Assembly: GCF_014634805.1 (NCBI RefSeq)
Contig: NZ_BMBS01000008.1
Location: 1-55,304, forward strand
Direction: 5' to 3'
DNA length: 55,304 nucleotides
Origin: Leuconostoc falkenbergense
GTDB lineage: Bacteria; Bacillota; Bacilli; Lactobacillales; Lactobacillaceae
The position numbers were made by a program, and so were the translations under genes. The notes under the pieces were generated by a model. That model had not been told where the DNA came from and did not search any database. It was given only the letters and a program-made list of their open reading frames with translations. Below, piece after piece: positions 1 through 6,988 of this stretch. Every line of letters starts with the position of its first letter. The stretch's first letter is position 1.

Positions 1-1
1 A

Positions 2-97
2 TCGATTGCACATCTAATTTTAGATGTGTCCAAGTATATTCATTGGTTCAACAACGAAAGAATCAGTCTTGCCAATCCAAAAATAAAAGTAGCCTAA
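2..97 (+). mobile_element. C-terminal tail of an IS3-family-like transposase (partial)
   Basis: An open frame runs from the window edge to a TAA at 95-97 and ends with the residues KYIHWFNNERIS followed by a short tail. The pattern Y-I-x-W-[YF]-N-x-x-R is typical of the extreme C-terminus of IS3/IS150-group DDE transposases. The usual downstream 'LSPVEYR' motif is missing, so this may be a frameshifted or degenerate copy. The IS end probably lies between the stop and about 148, where the flanking conjugation gene abruptly ends. The left part of the IS is outside the window. Family call is moderate; element identity is not resolved. Confidence 0.5.
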
Positions 98-137
98 TCA
101 GTTCAGCCCTAGATAAAAAATAGTCCGAATTATTGAC

Positions 138-1175
138 TTATGAGCACACTGCATCATAAGGAATAGCATTAACAATTGATACCACGATTGCAACTAGACT
201 CATACCTGCCTTGTTAAATGAATTACTCTTACTCAATGCCGGAACTTTACTTTTTATTTGTGTAACCGTAGACTGAACCTTATCTTCATTACGATTAGTG
301 TTAGTAGAAATAAACTGATAAGGATTTTGATTTAATTTTTTTATAACATCATTCGCAGTTGCTTTGCCATAATTCATCAAGAAATAAGGGCGTTCAATTG
401 ATCGCTCAAAATAACCCACTCTTAACGTGTCACCTGGTTTAACATTATCATTACTATTGCCAATGACCTTTAACATTTGCGCTTGTCCTGCGTCACTAGC
501 ACTATTAATTTGATTAAATAACTCATTACCATTGCCATACCAAAGCGTAGCGACTAATAAAATACCAACAAAATTAACCACCATTCGAACCGCTGATGAC
601 GTACGCCCACTAGCAAAGTGCATGAACCCCGTAATTGCTAAGACAATAATAGCTAATCCACCAAACAACAACTTACCTTGATCAAAAATAGATTTTACTT
701 TACCTGAAACAGCATTCTGGGCTTGTGTAAAGGCTTTTGATAAATTACCGTCATTTGATAAGGCACTCAATAACTCATCATTGATTTGATAAATCAAGGT
801 ATTCAAATACCAAAAGAACTTAGCTAAGCCCATACCCGTATTATTGGCTAAGTCTGTGACACCAATTTTTTCTGAATAGGGTTGCCATGAAAATAGTGAG
901 TCATTCAACTTATTGATGTCTTGTGCGTCACTGGCTTTAAATGAGGTATCTGTGGTATTTGTATCACCCGACTTTTTCTCTGCGTCCTTAACGACTTCGC
1001 CAACAGCTTTATCTGCCTGTTTAGTAGCGTCATCAATGGCATTAAGCGTATCTTGATTAACTAACGTGCTACTTGAACTACTGCTATCATCTGCGGACAC
1101 TTGCGTTTGTGCAAAGCCTAAAACAAACAAAAAAGAAGCCAAAATAATCAGCTTCCGACAAAATTTGATTTGCAT
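138..1175 (-). CDS. ConG/Orf15-like conjugal transfer membrane protein, C-terminally truncated
   Basis: The start is set at the ATG at 1173-1175, preceded by AAAGGA at good spacing, rather than the upstream in-frame ATGs; this gives 345 residues. An N-terminal signal peptide (hydrophobic core about residues 8-25, ending VSA-DD) is followed by a Ser-rich linker. Membrane segments lie at about 165-190 and 200-215, and another begins just before the end. ICEBs1 ConG and Tn916 Orf15 are much longer (around 800 residues) with more membrane segments and form part of the mating channel. Here the frame stops inside a hydrophobic segment, next to an IS3-like tail, so the protein is very likely truncated and non-functional. 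It is last in the visible transfer operon, downstream of virB4 and the toxin genes. Confidence 0.65.
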   Translation of the reverse strand: MQIKFCRKLIILASFLFVLGFAQTQVSADDSSSSSSTLVNQDTLNAIDDATKQADKAVGEVVKDAEKKSGDTNTTDTSFKASDAQDINKLNDSLFSWQPYSEKIGVTDLANNTGMGLAKFFWYLNTLIYQINDELLSALSNDGNLSKAFTQAQNAVSGKVKSIFDQGKLLFGGLAIIVLAITGFMHFASGRTSSAVRMVVNFVGILLVATLWYGNGNELFNQINSASDAGQAQMLKVIGNSNDNVKPGDTLRVGYFERSIERPYFLMNYGKATANDVIKKLNQNPYQFISTNTNRNEDKVQSTVTQIKSKVPALSKSNSFNKAGMSLVAIVVSIVNAIPYDAVCS

Positions 1176-1207
1176 GTGTTTTCCTTTCATCATTTCAATC
1201 ATCATGT

Positions 1208-1213
1208 TATAAT
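1208..1213 (+). promoter_or_regulatory. Candidate promoter of the antitoxin RNA (-10)
   Basis: A consensus TATAAT lies at 1208-1213 on the plus strand. The -35 is poor (CTTTCA at about 1184-1189, 18 bp away). Transcription from here would start near 1220 and run to the terminator at 1301-1345, antisense to the toxin mRNA 3' end. Confidence 0.45.
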
Positions 1214-1222
1214 TGGATATAG

Positions 1223-1249
1223 AAAAAGGAAGTAGCTCGAACTACTCCC
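1223..1249 (-). terminator. Terminator of the type I toxin mRNA
   Basis: On the minus strand GGGAGTAG pairs with CTACTTCC (one G-U) around a TTCGAG loop and is followed by TTTTT. It lies about 90 nt past the toxin stop codon. Confidence 0.6.
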
Positions 1250-1300
1250 TTTAACATCAATAGCCTGCTAAGCAGTGACTATTCCGATTATTTATTTTTT

Positions 1301-1345
1301 AAGTAACCGCAACTCGGTCAAAAGTTGAAGTGGTTACTTTTTTTG
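1301..1345 (+). terminator. Terminator of the antitoxin RNA
   Basis: AAGTAACC (1301-1308) pairs with GGTTACTT (1333-1340), with an inner CAACT/AGTTG helix, followed by a run of T on the plus strand only. The toxin stop codon (1335-1337) lies inside this hairpin. Confidence 0.7.
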
Positions 1346-1439
1346 TTGACTTTTAATCAACTCAACAACCAATGCTAGTAAGGCAACTATAAAAGTGCCA
1401 AACATAAACATGAGCTGTAAAGCGTCTGAAACAGACACC
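1335..1439 (-). CDS. Putative holin-like type I toxin (Hol_Tox/TxpA-BsrG type), 34 aa
   Basis: This short gene starts with GTG at 1437-1439 behind a strong AGGAAAGGA site 8 nt upstream. The peptide reads MSVSDALQLMFMFG, then a hydrophobic stretch (TFIVALLALVVELI), then the basic tail KSQQKK. A short 'xALQLMFxFG' head, one membrane segment and a lysine tail are the hallmarks of the 'putative holin-like toxin' family of lactic acid bacteria. Members of that family are membrane-acting peptides repressed by antisense RNA. It sits between mazEF and the truncated conG, so the ICE carries two addiction modules side by side. The adjacent plus-strand RNA is the expected antitoxin. Confidence 0.75.
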
Positions 1440-1577
1440 AGGCTTTTCCTTTCCTAGAGTTCGTGTTTATAGGTTTTACACCATAAGCACCACCTCTTTT
1501 CTGTTGAAAGAATAGCCACCACTTAACTTAACTATCGACTGTTCTCTTTTAACATACACGCTACTTTTTAAAGTAAA

Positions 1578-1946
1578 TCATTTAAACATCGCTTGCGCAA
1601 TTTTTGCTAACTTTCTAGTTGTTCCTGGATCGAGCTCACCGACAACTTCCCCATGACGAGCTTCAAAATCATAACCCAAAATCTGAGTTGCCATGATATA
1701 GCCCTTTATTCCACCTTCTTGCACATTTGTCAGAATTGGAAAAGCCAGTGGATTTCTGCTTTTATCCTGTGAAGTTATCGGGAAAACCATCACAAAACTA
1801 CCAGAAACACGGTTAAAGTCATTCCCACTAATCACAATCACAGGACGCCTAATATTACCTGTTGTCGTGTCATGTCCCCCATACTCTTTACCCGCATGTG
1901 GTTCAGCGTCTATAAACGCAATAGACCCCTGTTTAATACTCAACAT
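1578..1946 (-). CDS. mazF: MazF/PemK-family mRNA interferase toxin
   Basis: The protein is 122 residues, near the usual 110-120. It has the N-terminal 'KQGSIAFIDAEPHAGKE' strand, the RRPVIVIS core at about 33-40, the SFVMVFPITS segment at 49-58 and the C-terminal 'GELDPGTTRKL' helix, all typical of PemK/MazF toxins. These cleave mRNA at short sequence motifs when the labile antitoxin is lost. The start ATG overlaps the end of the antitoxin gene by 14 bp, so translation is coupled. Its role here is probably to stabilise the integrated element. Sequence specificity cannot be read. Confidence 0.9.
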   Translation of the reverse strand: MLSIKQGSIAFIDAEPHAGKEYGGHDTTTGNIRRPVIVISGNDFNRVSGSFVMVFPITSQDKSRNPLAFPILTNVQEGGIKGYIMATQILGYDFEARHGEVVGELDPGTTRKLAKIAQAMFK

Positions 1947-2169
1947 TTTCTAATCCCTTTGCATAGTCATCTACCAAAATATCTTTATTCTCTTGATATA
2001 ATTCACCAGTTGCCATTTGCGCAAATGGATTAACATCAATTGGTTCAAATGTGATTGTCCCTAAATTATCAATGGCAACTGTATATTCTTTACCAGTTTC
2101 AATTCCAAAGCTTTTAGGAACAGACACAACAGTCGAATGTCCAACTTCTCGCGCTTTAACTTTCATCAT
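1933..2169 (-). CDS. mazE: MazE/AbrB-type antitoxin
   Basis: The 78-residue protein opens with a SpoVT/AbrB-like DNA-binding fold (VKAREVGHSTVVSVPKSFGI, then a turn at 25-40) and ends in an acidic, flexible tail (NKDILVDDYAKGLENVEY) suited to binding the toxin. AGGAGG precedes two tandem ATGs. It would neutralise MazF and repress its own promoter, which starts just after the virB4 stop codon. The AT-rich repeats between -10 and the ribosome site are the probable operator. Confidence 0.85.
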   Translation of the reverse strand: MMKVKAREVGHSTVVSVPKSFGIETGKEYTVAIDNLGTITFEPIDVNPFAQMATGELYQENKDILVDDYAKGLENVEY

Positions 2170-2184
2170 TTTGATACCTCCTTA

Positions 2185-2241
2185 CGGGATATATGGAATA
2201 TACCGTATATATAGTATATGTTTATAAAAAGATTTTGTCAA
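2185..2241 (-). promoter_or_regulatory. mazEF promoter with AT-rich palindromic operator
   Basis: On the minus strand TTGACA (plus 2236-2241), a 17-bp spacer and TATACT (plus 2213-2218) form a near-consensus promoter. Immediately downstream lie overlapping palindromes TATACCGTATA (2199-2209) and TATATTCCATATA, likely bound by MazE for autoregulation. The -35 abuts the virB4 stop codon, giving the addiction module transcription independent of the transfer operon. Confidence 0.7.
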
Positions 2242-4764
2242 CTAGCGATAAGCTTTTTCAGCTTGTGCCGTGTCACCAGCTTTAACTGTCTGATAGGCAC
2301 GTTGCATAGCAACCAATGGCTCATCAACCGTTATCTTTTCAACTCGTCCATAAATATCTTTCATGAAACACTGTCCCATGACCATATTGCCTAATTCTTT
2401 GATGTTGTCATCATTAACTGGCAAACCAACATGTTGTAAAATATCTGGCTGTTCCTTATCCTCATCAAAGGCAAATAAAACGCCAAAATTATCACTTTTA
2501 ACATCATGAACTGATTGTGTCACTGGAATTAACAAGTTATTGGCAGAACGTCCAATACGTGCCATTTCATTAAAAATACGACTACCAATATCAGACGTTG
2601 TAAACGTCCATGCTTCATCAAATATTTCAACCGTTTTTTCATCATAATCCCGTGTTGCAAACGTCCGACTAAAGACCCCTAACACCGTCATTACAATCAT
2701 GCTTGCCACCTCAAATTCGGTGTAATCATGTGTCGATTTGTCATGTTGTGGCAGTGTCAATCCTGCTGTTTCAAGAATAGTAATCCGATTTTTTAACTTC
2801 AAGCCCTCACTTTCACCATGTGAAAATACTAGAGATAATGAGCTACGAGTAACTTTACCTGATAAAAACTTGGCTAAATGTTTCACATCATCATCTTCAT
2901 TCTGGGCTAATTCTTCAATGACATCTAACATACCAACCGTTTCACCAGCTTGTCGCTTTTGAATAATTTTATCAATGGCTAGATCTAATTCTGTTTCACG
3001 AATTAAGGAACCATAATCACGGTAAATTTGTTTAAAAATTTCTGTCACAGTTGCTTTCAAATTTTCCTGGTTAGATTGCGTTTGTCCTGCTGTACCACTC
3101 ACATCAATCACAATGAAAGGATCTAAAACACCATAGTTTGTTTTATCAGAAACATCAAGTGTCACAAAACGCACATTATTCAATAATGTATATTCATCTG
3201 GATAGTCTTCTTTAAAGGTCTGATCATTTAATACCGCTGAATACCATTTACGCATTTCCTGCTTAGGATCAAAGTAGATTGCTTTGGCATTTGAAAGTTG
3301 AATAATTTTCAAAATAATTTTAGTGAGGTAAGACTTTCCTCTACCTGTTTTACCCGTAATCATAATATTAGGGCTGGTTGTGCTAGTCGATCCGTCTAAA
3401 ATTTCGTTGGTAATCAACGGATTAAAAAAGACCAAACGCTTTGAACTGTCTAATGCGTCCTGGGTACTATTGGCAACTGTTTTTGGCGCACCACGTCCAA
3501 TATAAAAGCCAATGTTACTACCAACTTGTTGATTGACGGCAAACAACAGCTCACCAATACCCTCACTGGTCAATAATTGCACCCAATAGCGGTTTTGGGA
3601 CACATCAGAACCCATTAAATCATAATAGAAAAGACGTTTTTGTTCACCGATTGGCTTCACAATATTCACGTCAATACTCCTAAATGATTCTATTAAATTA
3701 GCAACACGATCATGTAGGGTTTCAATATCTTCCGCTGATACCGTAAACGTGACTAAGGTGGAAAAGAAATTTTTATTTTCTGAAATATGATCATTTAGCA
3801 CTTCGGCAATTTCAATCGTTTTATCATCTTTACTAGAAGAAAATCCCTCCGCTTGATAACGCTCTTTCACATTATTATTTGCAGTCTTTAACGATTGACC
3901 AGCACGAGTTGCTAAGCCATAGATACCCTCTGACTTATAATAATGGGCTTTCAAATTGATGTCGATTGGATAATTCATATTTTGTACCAAACGAAATAAA
4001 TGAAAACCAGTGATATTTTCTGGCGTTGTCGATAACACTAATTTGGCAACATAGCGCACATTGTCATCATTAACCAATTTAACGTAGCCACTCACTGCCC
4101 CGTCATCAATCACAGTATCACTTAATTTGAAAATATCACGTTCTTGTCCGACTTTTCTAAAATCATGGAGCTGTCCCTGGATAAAATTATTACGCATTAA
4201 ATGAACTAATTCATCAGTCGTTAAACGTCTTGTATGATCCAAATAGCCAACTTTTTCATAAGCTTGTTTTTCACTAGGTCTAAAGTCATCAAACAGTTTT
4301 TCATCAAATGGCTTTTCATAATTAAACCACCCAGCCAGCTCATCTACAAAGTTATTCATAGCATTAGTGGCTTGTTTAATCACTTTACCAGAATTTTGAT
4401 TATGTAATTTGATACCCAAAACAAATCGCTCAATTGTCTGTGACACACCAGTAGCGGTAATGGCACTAATTTCATCTACAATCATTTGAACGGGTGTCTC
4501 ACCCATATCTGTTGCTAAAGAGGGTTGTAATTCTTTATAACGATTAACCAAATCCAAATCACGATTATAAAGACGCAATTCAAAATCTTCAAAATCAGCG
4601 AGCCGATCAAATAACAGACTCAATTGTGTTTGTCGTTTGGAAATGCCGGCCTCATCATTATCTGAAATACTTAGTGCTTCAATATTGAAATATGCCCAGG
4701 CTTCATTGTCGTGGGTTAATAAAATATTATCTTTAACGGCTTTAAATGGTACTGCTAGTTTCAT
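2242..4764 (-). CDS. VirB4/ConE-family conjugation ATPase
   Basis: The 840-residue protein is close in length to Tn916 Orf16 and ICEBs1 ConE (about 815-830). The N-terminal half is the VirB4 membrane-associated domain. The C-terminal half is a RecA-like ATPase with Walker A GKTGRGKS at about residue 470 and Walker B EIFDEAW near 715. It would power assembly of the type IV secretion channel or substrate passage at the inner face of the membrane. Unlike ICEBs1, where conE follows conD directly, about 4.8 kb of surface-protein and antirestriction cargo separates it from the TcpE/ConD gene. No frameshift is seen. Confidence 0.93.
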   Translation of the reverse strand: MKLAVPFKAVKDNILLTHDNEAWAYFNIEALSISDNDEAGISKRQTQLSLLFDRLADFEDFELRLYNRDLDLVNRYKELQPSLATDMGETPVQMIVDEISAITATGVSQTIERFVLGIKLHNQNSGKVIKQATNAMNNFVDELAGWFNYEKPFDEKLFDDFRPSEKQAYEKVGYLDHTRRLTTDELVHLMRNNFIQGQLHDFRKVGQERDIFKLSDTVIDDGAVSGYVKLVNDDNVRYVAKLVLSTTPENITGFHLFRLVQNMNYPIDINLKAHYYKSEGIYGLATRAGQSLKTANNNVKERYQAEGFSSSKDDKTIEIAEVLNDHISENKNFFSTLVTFTVSAEDIETLHDRVANLIESFRSIDVNIVKPIGEQKRLFYYDLMGSDVSQNRYWVQLLTSEGIGELLFAVNQQVGSNIGFYIGRGAPKTVANSTQDALDSSKRLVFFNPLITNEILDGSTSTTSPNIMITGKTGRGKSYLTKIILKIIQLSNAKAIYFDPKQEMRKWYSAVLNDQTFKEDYPDEYTLLNNVRFVTLDVSDKTNYGVLDPFIVIDVSGTAGQTQSNQENLKATVTEIFKQIYRDYGSLIRETELDLAIDKIIQKRQAGETVGMLDVIEELAQNEDDDVKHLAKFLSGKVTRSSLSLVFSHGESEGLKLKNRITILETAGLTLPQHDKSTHDYTEFEVASMIVMTVLGVFSRTFATRDYDEKTVEIFDEAWTFTTSDIGSRIFNEMARIGRSANNLLIPVTQSVHDVKSDNFGVLFAFDEDKEQPDILQHVGLPVNDDNIKELGNMVMGQCFMKDIYGRVEKITVDEPLVAMQRAYQTVKAGDTAQAEKAYR

Positions 4765-4797
4765 TGATGTCTCCTTGTTTTTTTATTTGTTATGTAC

Positions 4798-4819
4798 CTA
4801 CAAAGCCTAGGCTTTGTAG
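4798..4819. repeat. 22-bp perfect palindrome in the virB4 leader
   Basis: The arm CTACAAAGCCT is followed immediately by its exact reverse complement, with no loop. It lies about 35 bp upstream of the virB4 start on the operon mRNA and has no T-run, so it is more likely a protein-binding site or an RNA control element than a terminator. Confidence 0.7.
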
Positions 4820-4841
4820 TCAATTAATTTCTTAGTAGAGT

Positions 4842-4966
4842 TATAATATACACAGGCTAGGTAGCCCAATTACTCTCTGAAAATCTCCTATACTAAAATA
4901 TAATTTTTTTAGTATTATTTTCCTACCTAACTTGTCACTACCATCACACAAGTAGTGGCTTTTTTA
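4842..4966 (+). ncRNA. Candidate small RNA antisense to the virB4 leader
   Basis: A TATAAT at 4842-4847 would start an RNA near 4854. It can fold with TAGGTAG (4858-4864) pairing CTACCTA (4923-4929), enclosing a hairpin ATACTAAAA/TTTTAGTAT (4890-4898 and 4907-4915). It ends in an intrinsic terminator CACTAC/GTAGTG (4936-4957) with six T. No ORF fits. The -35 is weak. All elements are on the plus strand, opposite to the operon it lies in, between the 63-aa gene and virB4. Function inferred as antisense or structured control RNA; transcription is unproven. Confidence 0.5.
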
Positions 4967-4971
4967 ATTTC

Positions 4972-5163
4972 CTAATAAACAATCACTTTTTTTGTATCTT
5001 CCAACACAAAACCATTCTTTATGCGCCACCTGATTTGAATTAAGCCATTCGCATCAAAATAGCGCAATTCAAGGGTAGTTTTGAGATACGTCCACTTAAT
5101 ATCAGTGACATTAAGATCATAGAGATAAGCATTATAAATCGCTTTAAATTCTGCAACTAACAC
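4972..5163 (-). CDS. Small ICE protein of unknown function (63 aa)
   Basis: It starts with GTG, the G being shared with the TAG stop of the ArdA-like gene, so its translation is coupled. It is rich in aromatic and beta-forming residues and has no signal peptide or membrane segment. I do not recognise the family. The tight coupling to the ArdA-like gene suggests a joint role, for example in evading host defence, but that is inference. Confidence 0.6.
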   Translation of the reverse strand: MLVAEFKAIYNAYLYDLNVTDIKWTYLKTTLELRYFDANGLIQIRWRIKNGFVLEDTKKVIVY

Positions 5164-5684
5164 TACAACTCTACATAATCGCCATGAGGTAGCTTCGTGA
5201 AACCACCACCCAAAATCAGATCATGTCCGTACTTCTTAAAGTCAAAATAGGTCTCAATCTCATCATTGGATAGTTGACCAACACCACCACGCCTTGCGAT
5301 CACTTCGTTGGCTAAGTCATCTTCATCTTCTGCTTTGATAATTGTTAAATTTTCAACTTGGCTGTCAATCTGATTATCAAGTAAAACTAACCCTTGATCA
5401 TATAAATCAGCTAAAGTTTGCTCATCAACACCATTTTCAACCGCTCTTTTGGCACTCTCAACCATGTTATTTAGCTTAACAATCGACTCATAAGGATCTA
5501 TTTTAAATGGTGCTTCATAATCACTGATCATGATTTCTTCGTTACCAGTTCCTGATCCAATCGCGCCTTTTTCGGTTAAAACTTGTGTTACCCGACTAGG
5601 TGACACAGGCAAGGTAAACCATTGACCAAGAGACGGTACATTTACAGCGCCAACAAATATTTTAATTTCACTAAACTTAATCAT
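5163..5684 (-). CDS. ardA: ArdA-family antirestriction protein
   Basis: The 173-residue acidic protein matches the ArdA pattern: an N-terminal IKIFVGAVNVPSLGQWFTLP (compare 'ANLGKYNEGELVGxWxTLP'), a middle ISDYEAPFKIDPYESI (compare 'IHDYExPFxVxEYxSI') and a C-terminal FDFKKYGHDLILGG. ArdA proteins mimic the charge and shape of B-form DNA and block type I restriction enzymes, protecting incoming conjugative DNA. Tn916 carries one as Orf18. The ribosome site AAGGGGGTG is strong. It lies in the cargo block between the surface proteins and virB4. Confidence 0.8.
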   Translation of the reverse strand: MIKFSEIKIFVGAVNVPSLGQWFTLPVSPSRVTQVLTEKGAIGSGTGNEEIMISDYEAPFKIDPYESIVKLNNMVESAKRAVENGVDEQTLADLYDQGLVLLDNQIDSQVENLTIIKAEDEDDLANEVIARRGGVGQLSNDEIETYFDFKKYGHDLILGGGFTKLPHGDYVEL

Positions 5685-5715
5685 TAAAAAAACACCCCCT
5701 TTAGGTGCGAACTCC

Positions 5716-6672
5716 TCAATTTTTAAAATGTTTGAATATCAATGCGCCTGTCATTGCTAAAACGCCTGAAACAGCACTTAAAATGCCAATTGATGATTTT
5801 GTTTGTGTTGCATGTGTTTCTGGTAAGGCTTTGGCAACAGCGTCATCTAGCTTTTGCTTTGCTTCAACTACCTTATCATTGCTAGCGTCCTTATCATTAG
5901 CTGTTAACACTTGATTATAAGCTTCAACAGCACGGGCGACACTAAGAACACTAGCGACTTGTGTTGGGACTGAAACAACATTACCAGAGCTATCAGGCGT
6001 TACTTCAACTGGTTTAACATGATTGATTTCACCCTGATCATTCTTATCAGGTGTTGTCGGTGTCAAAGGTACTGTGTTGGTGTCGTTTGATGAACTTGAT
6101 CCACCAGCATTTGAGTTATCTGTCCCACCATTATTTGATGAGCCACCTTGATCACTTGATGAATTTGAACCACCATTGTCTGATGATGAACTTGATTCAC
6201 CGTTATCTGATGATGAACCACCATTATCAGTTGACGAACTAGAACTACCATTATCTGATGATGAACTTGATCCACCATTGTCTGATGACGAGCCACTATT
6301 ATCATCTGGCAGTGTTGAACCGTTGTCATTATCATCACCTGGTGTTGGCGTTGGTGTATCAGTGCCACTATTGTCACTTGATGAATTTGAGCTACCATTA
6401 TCAGATGATGAGCTTGAACCTGTGTCACCACCCGGCAAATTACTATCATCATTATCGCCAAAATCATCACTTGATGATGTCGCACTTGCCACTGGATTAA
6501 CACTAGCCGTTAAGGCAACTGCCTTGACTTGTGGCAATACATTAGTAGTCGCTTGTACTGATTGTGCTGTACTAGTATCAGTCGCTGTTGTTACAGTATC
6601 AGCGTTGACTGCTTGATGACCTAATGCTAAAGCACCAAGCACTGAACCTGCGATTAAAAGTTGTTTCTGCAT
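5716..6672 (-). CDS. Ser/Asp/Asn-rich cell-wall-anchored protein with variant sorting signal
   Basis: The 318-residue precursor has a signal peptide (about 1-24, cut after NA-D) and a long stalk at about 70-200 of SSSDNG-type repeats broken by a Pro-rich TPTPTPGDD segment. A short helical region (VEAYNQVLTANDKDAS) follows, then an LPETH motif, a hydrophobic span and the tail KHFKN. The layout is that of a sortase substrate, but the fifth residue is His instead of Gly. No binding domain is recognised; it is probably a surface stalk or spacer acting with the larger adhesin upstream. The repeat region gives artefactual open frames on both strands. Confidence 0.75.
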   Translation of the reverse strand: MQKQLLIAGSVLGALALGHQAVNADTVTTATDTSTAQSVQATTNVLPQVKAVALTASVNPVASATSSSDDFGDNDDSNLPGGDTGSSSSSDNGSSNSSSDNSGTDTPTPTPGDDNDNGSTLPDDNSGSSSDNGGSSSSSDNGSSSSSTDNGGSSSDNGESSSSSDNGGSNSSSDQGGSSNNGGTDNSNAGGSSSSNDTNTVPLTPTTPDKNDQGEINHVKPVEVTPDSSGNVVSVPTQVASVLSVARAVEAYNQVLTANDKDASNDKVVEAKQKLDDAVAKALPETHATQTKSSIGILSAVSGVLAMTGALIFKHFKN

Positions 6673-6690
6673 TTCTTATACTTCCATTTC

Positions 6691-6909
6691 TTAAAATTTA
6701 ATATCATTAAACACTGACAAGTCACGATACAATTTCTGTAAATCAGTCTTAAATTGACTCATTGCTTCATCAAATTGCGCCATCGTACGCTCATTTTCAA
6801 CGCTAGCGACTAAAATTGGTAGCGTGCCAACAGCAGAGTCCACTAAGTCTAATTGTGACTGTAAATAATTGAGACGTTTCTTCACTTCTCGATTTTCAAT
6901 AACTGACAT
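6691..6909 (-). CDS. Small helical protein of unknown function (72 aa)
   Basis: The ATG follows AAGGAGACTGTT. The sequence (SVIENREVKKRLNYLQSQLD... FDEAMSQFKTDLQKLYRDL) looks all-helical and possibly coiled-coil, with no signal peptide. It lies between the two surface-protein genes of the ICE cargo. It may be a cytoplasmic partner; the family is not recognised. Confidence 0.6.
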   Translation of the reverse strand: MSVIENREVKKRLNYLQSQLDLVDSAVGTLPILVASVENERTMAQFDEAMSQFKTDLQKLYRDLSVFNDIKF

Positions 6910-6988
6910 AACAGTCTCCTTTACAATTTAGCTTCACACCCCATTTGGTTATATTCTGTGATAACGTCACGACCAGCAGTTAATCTAA

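Larger units (their letters stand above)
1220..1345 (+). ncRNA. Candidate type I antitoxin RNA, antisense to the holin-like toxin mRNA
   Basis: A TATAAT box at 1208 and an intrinsic terminator at 1301-1345 (AAGTAACC...GGTTACTT, then seven T) bound a transcript of about 125 nt. It carries no ORF of its own. It is complementary to the 3' region of the toxin transcript, which itself ends at a minus-strand terminator at about 1223-1249. This tail-to-tail overlap is the layout of txpA/ratA and bsrG/SR4 in Bacillus subtilis. Inference from layout only; not shown to be transcribed. Confidence 0.55.

Noticed and set aside
6090-6450. Short near-identical repeats that could suggest a CRISPR or satellite
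   Set aside because: The periodicity matches codons of the Ser/Asp/Asn stalk within one continuous frame with signal peptide and anchor; spacers are not unique.
6051-6616. Several open frames on both strands inside the Ser-rich wall protein
   Set aside because: They are by-products of the TCA/GAT-rich repeat coding for SSSDNG on the minus strand; low-complexity products and no ribosome sites.
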